A DNA stretch of 64,000 nt from Neolentinus lepideus HHB14362 ss-1 (Eukaryota > Basidiomycota > Agaricomycetes > Gloeophyllales > Gloeophyllaceae), in NCBI GenBank assembly GCA_001632425.1, contig KV425662.1, forward strand, positions 1-64,000, given 5' to 3'. The position numbers and the translations under genes were made by a program. The notes under the pieces are model-generated. The model was not told the origin of the DNA. It saw nothing but the letters and a program-made list of their open reading frames with translations, and did no database searches. This document shows positions 56,218 to 64,000 of the stretch, piece after piece. Position 1 is the first letter of the stretch. The number at the start of each line of letters is the position of its first letter.

Positions 56218-57768
56218 GATTGGAAATCGCTGTTGTAGAACGTGCTCATCCGGTACTAGTTCGTCTCGCCCTCGAACTTCACCAGGTCCTTCAGCACCTA
56301 TCTGTCTTCTCGCTCGATCGCCTGCTTGACAGCTTCCTTCCTTGGAGTGATCCGACACTTGAATGGTTGCGGGCGCATGCCCAAACCGTTTCTACACAAC
56401 GCTCATCAGACACCCAGCTCGATCGAGACAAGTATAGATCGACAGAAAACCCTTTCCGTTCTCATCAAGAGCCTTCTCTATCCGGAATCCCCAGAGTAGT
56501 CTAGCAATCGTGTCTAAGGCGCCCTGCTCAGGCCGCTGCATACCCTCCGTCCCCAGTCGAACGTCATGTAACCACGGTCATTGGGGAACGGGCGGTGCTT
56601 CAGGCTGTCTTACCACTCTGGCTCAGGGAACTCGCACTCGTTGCGATGAATCGCCCAAACGTTGCCTTGAACCCAGGTATCTTTGGAAATGAACCAACTT
56701 TGACGCGGATATTGAGTAAAGATGCGAAGTGATGGCTGGATGATTGGCTCTGCTCACTTTGTAGTAATCGTTCGTACTGGTGCGGACTGCGAGTTGGCCC
56801 CACGACGCGGCCCAACTCTCCCCAAGGCCTCGATGAAGTCTCGGGGAATGCACAGCACGCAAAACGGAAGGTGATAAGGATTGGAGCGGATGTGTCGCTC
56901 CCCGCACCAAAGAGGTTCCCTGAGGCGCCGCGATTTCCTGGTCTGACAGCTGGTTCTCGCCCCTGTGCTCAAACAGAATTTGGAGTAAGCAAGGTTGCTC
57001 GCTCTCTTTCGGTGCTTCGTCGGCGACTGTGTAGAAAAGTTGTGACCTCGTTGTCTCCCGCCGCCTAAGCCGTGCTTACAGGGAGCAATTTTGGTCGGGA
57101 ATTTGGCGAGAACTGTGCGGAGAATGGGGTGAGTGGTTAGACTATTGTGACCCCACGGAGGGGCGCACTTGGGAATGTTTCCATGAGCATCTGGAATTTC
57201 TTTCCCGGGACGTTAAGATCAGCAGCACGATGAATCACGGCGATAACCTCTGGGATAACGGGGTCCTTGAAGGTCGATAATGGATACAACGCTTGCAGCG
57301 TAGCGCTCGAAGTGAAGCACATAGTCCTCAGCATTGTGCAGCAGGTCATATGCGAGACCTGGCATTTGTCGTTCTGGAAGGTCCGATAGTCACGAAGCTT
57401 CTGCAATCCGATGTTCATGTGGGTGAGCTTGCGATGAAATCTTCATCGGTCGCCGTATTTTACGACAAGGACCGACTGACCGCTGCCGAATACAACCATA
57501 TGCATTCGAGATGAAGGATGGCTGCACACGTATCCAGGAGCTCTGAGGCCTGCAAAGCGTCGGAAATCCACACAGATGTATTACGTCCAATCTGGTGTGT
57601 TATACTTCTTCGCAAGCTCCTCGAAGTAGAACCATGGTTTCTCGTCAGGAAGCAGGCGAGTACAGCCAATGACGCGTAGAGGGATTGGGCCAAGTGGCTA
57701 GGAAGACAAGACGAGAGATGACGCTCAGTTTTCTGCAAAGTAACTGAGGTTTTAAGACACCTTACCAT
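56218..57768 (-). pseudogene. Decayed cytochrome P450
   Basis: Read on the complement, the pieces follow P450 order across several frames. Near the N-terminus are PLGPIPLRVIGCTRLLPDEK and YFEELAKKYN. Then come SGQSVLVVKYGDR, YDLLHNAEDYVLHFERYAAS, FKDPVIPEVIAVIHRAADLN, PGKKFQMLMETFP and ENQLSDQEIAA (I-helix region). FVWAIHRNECEFPEPEW-like sequence follows, then the heme-binding loop FDWGRRVCSG, and finally LLWGFRIEKALDENGK with a scrambled tail. At least four frame changes, in-frame stops (one right after FPEPEW) and small deletions preclude function. The style matches the large agaricomycete CYP expansions; subfamily not assigned. Confidence 0.75.
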
Positions 57769-57780
57769 CTTGAAGTGAAG

Positions 57781-59745
57781 CTAGAGCATTTGGGCATACT
57801 CCAAGATTAGTGCAACTGCGCAGATTGCCAACAGCACCATCGAGTCAGAGTAGTTTATCTGCTCAGAGAATTGGCGGAGTTGGAAGAGCACTTTACCCCC
57901 AGCATTGTCGCTCATGTCGTCGTCGTCTGACAGGAATAAGCTTTCGTTCTTATTAGCAGATATGAGCCCACCTGAAAGGGACTGTTTTCGGTGTATAAGA
58001 GTGTTCAATCAAAGTGCAGACTATTGCATTCAACCTCATACTGCCACTCCTTGATAAGAACAATCATTAAGAAGTAGATTTGTGGTAAGTCGTCGATTCG
58101 GTGGCTTGGTAGGTCAGTTTCCACCGATCGAAAGCTTCACGAGGATAGAATATAATACTCACGTGATAATACCTGATCTCGCCGGATAACTCGAAGACAT
58201 GACCAAGGAGCTCGTTCTGTGTCACCTATATAAACCGGACGTTCGCACAGGTGAGCTGCACTCATTGCTCTGAAGAAAGCACAAAGGATGGGCTATGATC
58301 CCACAGTTGGCACAAATAGCTCCCTGGCATATCGCGACTTGAGAGCACAGCTGACATAGAAGAGCTACGTACCATTAATCGGATGAATGCGGATACGACA
58401 TTAAACCACTTACCTCTCTCGAATGTCATTTCTATAAAGCGATGCACTGGCGCTGAATTCCGATCATCATAAGTATAGTCTTCGTTATCATCAATATCGT
58501 GGACGGCTCCGATCCGAGTATGAGCGCTCCGGGGACTCAGATCTCTACCACCTTCTATCATTAAGGGGAACATCGCATCATGGATGAACAACGTATCCTA
58601 ACGACAGCAGTCGAAACATCAGTTGGAATCCGTGTGTGATCAAGGAAAGGACCTCAACCGTTTCCGGAGCGTTTCTATTGAGCCATGGATGATCCAGTAA
58701 ACTGGTAATGCTATGTACCGAATCAGGAGCAGTAAAGCACTTCTGAAGGAAGTCTTGTAACAGTGCTGAGCAGTTCGGTATCTCATTACATGAGTCGCTC
58801 CCTATCGGGTGACTGAATAAGGACATCAATAACCTATTAGCAGTACATCCACTCACCACTGTCGTACCTATCTGTCGAACCATGTATCCCATTATTGTCG
58901 CTATCTCTCAGCAACTGGATAGCCAAGGAAGCGACAGAGTGTATATCAGAGCTGACGATAGCCCTACCAGTCCTGCGCAAGTTAATGTCATTCAATAGGC
59001 CGGCATTGGACAGCTTGACGCTGCCATCTTTCGTAGCGAGAACAGTATTGGCTTCCAAGTTGCCATGCACAAGACCATTCTGATGCAGATACTTGAGACC
59101 TTCGAGAATACGGTTAAGATAAATGGCAAGAATGCGCTCAGGCAAAGCCCCAAACGCATTTTGAATGTCAGAGAGGGACCCGTTTTCTGCGTACCTAGGA
59201 TGTGCATGGGCGTCAATCGGACTAGGACGTGATAGGGCTTACTCAAAGAAAATGCACAAAAAGCCGGCGTGATAGCCAATACCTTCGTACGTCGCGACAC
59301 AACTGTGCGATAATTGCAGCAGAGTCTCGGCCTTTCTCAGGAGCGATATTTTTTCGTTGTCATCTAAGCCGGTTAAACTTATGATTCTTGAGGCGACAGT
59401 TTCACCGGTAGCCAAGTCCAGGGCGCAATAGACAGAACTAGAAGAACTACCACCAATACGTCGGCCGAGTTTCTGTTTAGGCAGGCGACAAGTTAGATGA
59501 CGGCAAGTCGCGCAACTAGATATTTCAATACTCACAAATCGCCTTACTGGAGCCCCTTGTTTGTTGGCGAATATGATATCGCCTGTGGAGACACGAGACC
59601 GTGACATGTCGAGCAGGAAGGCGCCAACGCCGTTCTCGACCATAATTTCGTTTATGTCTGGCAAACGCTGGCATGATTTTAATTCGGAGTGAAAACGCTC
59701 CTTTGATCTGCTGGACAACCGTCTTCTCCTCTGTTCAGAACCCAT
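57781..59745 (-). CDS. Cdc15/SepH-like pseudokinase
   Basis: Complement exons 59745-59536, 59472-59243, 59194-58857, 58801-58653 and 58597-58414 are well supported. Further exons down to 57781 are less certain; the last contains SLFLSDDDDMSDNAGGKVLF and ends YAQML. The fold matches the septation-initiation kinases Cdc15/SepH: RRIGGSSSSSVYCALDLATGETV, EYAENGSLSDIQNAFGALPE, IYLNRILEGLKYLHQNGLVH. All three catalytic signatures are lost. Arg99 replaces the VAIK lysine (VASR), HRD is HGN (190-192) and DFG is NAG (210-212). The helical C-lobe and the DHPWL helix remain. A scaffold or regulatory role, or early pseudogenisation, are the two readings. The open frame over five exons favours an expressed protein. 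Confidence 0.62.
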
Positions 59746-61693
59746 GCGTTGCTAGGTTTTGTATGGCTGGCCGTTGGTCCGGGATGCTCGGTTTTTTGAA
59801 GACTTCGGAGCGGGGGTGCTGAGCGCGGGAGCTTTACGGTTTACCTCAAAGAGCGGATAAAGAGCGAGTGTGTCTCGAGTTGTTTCGGAAGGTGAGCTGG
59901 GTTAGACCACGTTTGTATGCCAGGGGTTTTGATGTTCAGGACGCGATGTATAGTTCCGTAGTGAATGTTGCCGCTTTTAATGCTAGTGCAGGGCTATCCA
60001 GTCCTACCTGGCTCCAAACAGTCCAGCCCAGGCCTCAAGCTTCTCGGACTCGAGTTTCGAAAACTCAAGCCTGGCCCAGAAGCCCAGGTATCTCCATAGA
60101 TGAAGAGAAATAAATGTGTTCATAGCTATTGTCTACATTTTGGTAGAATTTGAAGACCATACCTTGAGTGGAAGAGGATACAGAACGATGCCGGTGTCGA
60201 AGTCCACATCGGGGCGTGAAAGCTGTCGCACCGTGGGTCAAGCAGCCTGAGGCGCCAATATTTTAGTCACGCTCTCGTCACAGCTGAAAATGTGTGAAGA
60301 GTACTATCGTATCCAAGGTATAAATTCCTATTAGGTTGGTCTAAACAACTTTCATGGTATACAATATTAATAGTGTGACACACAAAGCGAGTGGTGTCGG
60401 TGGTGTCTGAAGCCTTAGATCTGCCAGTGTGCCACCACTGGCTGCTCTTACACTTTCGACAATATTTTGCTCACTGCCATTCGTCAACTGTTTGAGATAT
60501 TCTAAAATTTGGCTTCACACATGTAGTATGTAGCGGATTGCAAGTCAGAGCGAATGCGCTGCGAGGAGGCATCCCGTGTTCTGATATCACCCGTGTGTCA
60601 CAGCAAGTATGGTGCAACGTTCGAGGGTCCTGCATTTCAGTGCTATACATGCGGGTCAATGGATTATATACACCACTTGTAACCATAGGAAACGCAAACC
60701 CGTCAATATGTGTATACGAGCGACAAGCATGGCGGCACCAACCGTCCGACGTGTATTAAATATCTTCGACGCGCTGAATCGAGTCCGCTCTCTAACCTCG
60801 AAACCCTCAAACCCTCCACCACACAAGATCATGATGGACCCGTACCAGTTCATGATGTGGCATAACAGGACTCGCGTAATTCTTCTGCAACCTCTTCAAT
60901 CCCATCGGCCAACGACGATTTCATCCTTGAGGCAAGAGAACCGACTGACATCGGACGCGGCGCCCTCTCCCATCCAGCACGCCTTCAACCTTGATCCGCG
61001 AAAGGGCACAGAGGTGAAGTGGGGGAAAGGAGGACAACAAAGATGTGATGGAACGGGAAGAAGACACCAAACGAATGTGTGGCTGAAGGAAGTGGACAAT
61101 GCCTGGAAATGTGGATATAATAACAATGGAGGGGTGGAAGCCAGAATATGGTGTTGAGAAGTACAACAATGACACGGCGCTAAGGGAATGCATGGCACGA
61201 CAAGGGGGAAAACAGCTGACTACCAGATTCTGAGGAGAAAAGGGAGTATCAACGTGAATAGAAAAAAGCGTCCGTACGGAAAAAAAATGGGAGCCAACCG
61301 TCATCCGAGACGATCGAAGCAATTGATCCTGGGTTTGCCCGAAGCCATATTGAATGGAGCTATATGTGCGCCGACGCAGCGCGGAGACGAAGCGATATAT
61401 CGGAAGTTCGCCGTAGATATACTGAAGGAGTGGAAGCCGAGGACGTCCATCGTAGTCGGCCAAACCGGGCGTACTATCACCGTTGCTTGAATCCGTCCTT
61501 CATCATTGCCTTGTACACCTCGACCGGACCTCCTATCACTTCGGGACAATCGCAACCTAGAACAGAGATCCACATAAATACCACCCCAGCATCGAAACTT
61601 GTGATAACAACACGACCAGGCCTGTCCATGCCCGAACGTGCTCCGCCCCTAAGGAGAAAACGACGGAGGCACGTTTACCACAGATTGGTGTCA
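59746..61693. other. Intergenic, 1.9 kb
   Basis: Contains a weak candidate gene at 60730-61157 (listed separately). The rest shows no supported gene. Confidence 0.3.
60730..61157 (+). CDS. Possible small protein, unrecognised
   Basis: An open frame of 142 codons beginning MAAPTVRRVLNIFDALNRVR. The basic, Ser-containing amphipathic start resembles a mitochondrial presequence. The second half (GTEVKWGKGGQQRCDG onward) looks non-coding. A GT-AG intron may separate the first 60 codons from an unseen exon. No family recognised; may be chance. Confidence 0.22.
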
Positions 61694-62931
61694 TCAGGAC
61701 CACGCCGCTGTTGGCCCACGGCGCCCGGCATAGCCGCCTGCTGCTGTTGACGAGTGTGCGAGCGGAGCCTATTTACACACGGGTCAAAAGAAAAGATTGA
61801 GAATCAGTAACAAGAACTTACATTCGGTCACTTACACGGGGTTCCTCCTCTTCCTGCACAACCTTCCTCCTACGAGCAATAGCCTTCTGAGAAATGCTCG
61901 CACTGTCCTCCTCTTGGGCACCTTTCTGGACGCTCCAGTCGAAGACGTAGTCGTACTGGAAGCCCTCACGGACGAAAAGGTCCCGAAAGAGTTTGCGAAG
62001 GTAGGAATAGTCAGGCTTGTCGTCGAAGCGGAGGGCCCTAGTATAGTTCAGGAAGATACCGAACTCGTTGGGGAAGCCACGACACAACAAGTCAGTGGGA
62101 GTGGTCATCTTCTTCTCCATGATACGGTCGTATTTCTGCTTCTTGGTCGCAGCCTTCAGGCCTTGCCATGGGAGAGAGCCACGGAGGAAATACATCAAGA
62201 CGTAAGCCAGGGACTCGAGATCATCACGCCGCGACTGCTCCACACCCAAATGGGTGTTGATTGAAGTGTACCGCGCAGTACCAGTCAAGTTCTTGTTCTC
62301 CCTGTATGGTATGTGGAGGTGCGTCTTCGGGTCCCTGAACTTCTTCGCAAGACCGAAATCGATGACGTTGACTTGGTTGCCTCGCTTGCCGATACCCATA
62401 AGGAAGTTGTCGGGCTTGATGTCACGGTGGATGAAGTTGCGCGAGTGAATATATTCAATTCGAGATATCTGCCACTATCGTGAGCAAGACATCATAATTA
62501 TGGAACAATGATGTCTCACCAGCTGGTCTGCAAGGAGCAAGACTGTCTTAAGAGTGAACTTGCGGTTACAGAAGTTGAACAAGTCTTCCAGCGACGGCCC
62601 GAGCAGGTCGAGCACCATAGCATTGTAGTCGCATTCCGTCCCGAACCACCGGACAAAGGGAACACCCACACCGCCGGCAATCGTCTTGTAAACCTTGGAC
62701 TCGTACTCGAGCTGCGGATGCTTGGCCTTCACCGACTCGAGTTTAATGGCAACTTTCTCCCCGGAGATGATGTTTTCACCGACGTAGATGTCACCTAGGG
62801 GAAATGTCAGCTTCAGGAAACATAAGTAATAGACAGTGAAACGCACCGAATGAACCTGAACCAATCTTCTTACCCAGCCTGTACTTGCCTCCCACGCGGA
62901 GGTCCAACCTGTGAGATGAGTTGTCGGCCAT
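61694..62931 (-). CDS. HRR25: Casein kinase I (HRR25, CK1 delta/epsilon type)
   Basis: Complement exons 62931-62847, 62794-62520, 62468-61836 and 61768-61694 give 355 residues. Kinase motifs are intact: [22 protein letters not shown] (Lys46), the activation-lobe HRDIKPDN (Asp136) and IDFGLAKKF (Asp157). CK1 hallmarks are the loop [30 protein letters not shown] and [20 protein letters not shown]25 homologues are acidophilic Ser/Thr kinases acting in DNA repair, ribosome maturation, vesicle traffic and meiosis. The last exon is uncertain: an in-frame GTAAGT donor at 61835 leads either to a 24-residue tail ([18 protein letters not shown]) or, if retained, to a stop a few codons on. Fungal relatives often end in a Gln-rich tail, and an alternative frame of the last exon is Gln-rich. 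Confidence 0.92.
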
Positions 62932-64000
62932 GTATGGTTATTTCTTGATCAAAAGGATCGAGCCAGCGACAGTGTTTCAACGCTCTAAATCCTGGACGAC
63001 AGTAAAGAATCGATGAAAGCAAGGGCAAGGGTGTCGTGGCGCGAGAATTCCGACCAGTCAGCCGCCGGACCGCGCAATCGCCGCATATTATTGCTATAAA
63101 TATTGGCGGCGCGGGAATTTCTACTGCAGTGCACGGGGTATGGGCGGGGGTCCCTAATGAATTTTTATTTTTTATTGTACAAGGGGCCTTCAGAGGGCTT
63201 GCATGTCAATCTGTGTCAATACTATCACTGGGGTAGAGTTTGACGCGAGTATAGAATTTGACGAATTTTTGTGTAGCCTCCTGTACATGAAACACTCGTG
63301 GGATGGGCTTCAGCATTAATGACATATAGGTTCTATATAGTGTATGCTAGTATTCCAGATACTCGCAATGATTATCTTTTCTCTGTGGAAAGTACCAGAG
63401 GAGAATAGTGCTCGGCCTGCTGTACATCAAATCGGGTTGTTTGCTAGGTCTTAGCTGATACTGGTGAAACGACATACAGAAAAAGACACAGCATAATTGA
63501 ATAGTACATTATCAACACGAATAATTATGCCGATTGGTAGAAGCATAAGTGTATGCTCTGCGAAAGTGAGTCATCCTCCCCCAGATATTGCTGGTGGAGG
63601 AAGCGGCGTGAGAAATCGGACTGCTTCCAAATTTGGAATTGTTTCCAAGCGCCACTTGCTACAGCTTGCTTGACTGCCTGGCTCCGGAGTATTCGAGGTG
63701 GTGTCCCATTCGCGGCAGATACATTATTAAAACGTCTCGGAAGATGCTGTTATTATATTCCATTATTTTACCCGTGATCGACAGTCACTGCATGGCCGTG
63801 GTACGTGCACCCGACATTAATGCTGTCCTTCACTCGCAGTGCCCATCTGTCTCCAAGATCATCGAGAATATTCAAAGTGTACACATCTATGTCGTAGGTA
63901 TCAGATGGAACAGCTGACCTCTGGGTCATTTATAGAAATAGCCTCACTGGTACTCTAGAGAGATCCAAGGTCACTCTGATCTCTCTAATAATGAGCATAC
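62932..64000. other. 5' flank of HRR25 and intergenic sequence
   Basis: No gene seen to the end of the window. Upstream of HRR25 a compact promoter-like stretch lies at 63095-63119. Confidence 0.35.
63095..63119 (-). promoter_or_regulatory. Candidate HRR25 promoter motifs
   Basis: On the HRR25 strand the order is an E2F/MBF-like TTCCCGCGCC, then GCCAAT, then TATTTATA. They lie about 165-190 bases upstream of the start codon. Inferred from motif appearance only. Confidence 0.3.

Noticed and set aside
1..64000. CRISPR array, prophage or bacterial operon
   Set aside because: Introns throughout, fungal gene families and no regular spaced repeats.

Overview
The window is nuclear DNA of a basidiomycete fungus, almost certainly an agaricomycete. 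Nearly every gene is cut by 45-100 base GT-AG introns, two introns look like GC-AG, and two exons are only 16 and 18 bases. The gene families fit as well: a kinase-like (TKL) protein with HGDL catalytic loops, a mpaB-type oxygenase, AzgA, and proteins I recognise only as agaric-type families. All exon joins below were worked out by hand from reading frames, splice signals and family similarity. None has transcript support.

Layout. 0.35-2.0 kb: a GH105-like secreted glycosidase (+). 2.3-3.3 kb: a non-autonomous transposon. 4.0-5.4 kb: an unrecognised gene with an in-frame stop (+). 6.0-7.2 kb: the sterol C-4 methyl oxidase ERG25 (-). 8.7-11.6 kb: a protein with a kinase domain followed by a pseudokinase domain (+). 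11.9-14.0 kb: the NuA4 subunit EPL1 (-), with a one-base frame break. 14.4-16.1 kb: a diverged direct repeat holding a transposon with target duplications. 16.5-18.7 kb: the purine permease azgA (-).

19.3-27.2 kb is a rearranged block. Decayed copies of a short-chain dehydrogenase and a membrane protein lie on the + strand, and intact copies lie on the - strand 4-6 kb away. Between them sits a hAT-like element with 8-base target duplications, interrupted by a 5'-truncated LINE. Minisatellites and a further inverted-repeat element complete the block.

27.5-37.3 kb is ordinary, gene-dense DNA: a basic low-complexity protein (-), a three-finger C2H2 protein (-) head to head with TAF11 (+), a mpaB-like oxygenase (+) and an EamA/DMT transporter (-). 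37.7-38.5 kb: another inverted-repeat element. 39.1-40.5 kb: an agaric-type protein of unknown function (+). 43.8-46.4 kb: the split-finger factor SFP1 (-). Two stretches, about 40.5-43.8 and 46.4-53.4 kb, show no gene I can support.

53.4-62.9 kb: a broken dehydrogenase (-), an ornithine cyclodeaminase/mu-crystallin family enzyme (+), a decayed cytochrome P450 (-), a Cdc15/SepH-like pseudokinase (-) and casein kinase I HRR25 (-).

Most genes are independent housekeeping loci: sterol synthesis, chromatin and transcription (EPL1, TAF11, the C2H2 protein, SFP1), purine uptake and CK1 signalling. They are separated by islands of transposon debris and pseudogenes. I see no operon, CRISPR array, rRNA or tRNA gene. 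The most unusual items are the tandem kinase-pseudokinase, the Cdc15-like pseudokinase that has lost all three catalytic signatures, and the flipped dehydrogenase/membrane-protein duplication.
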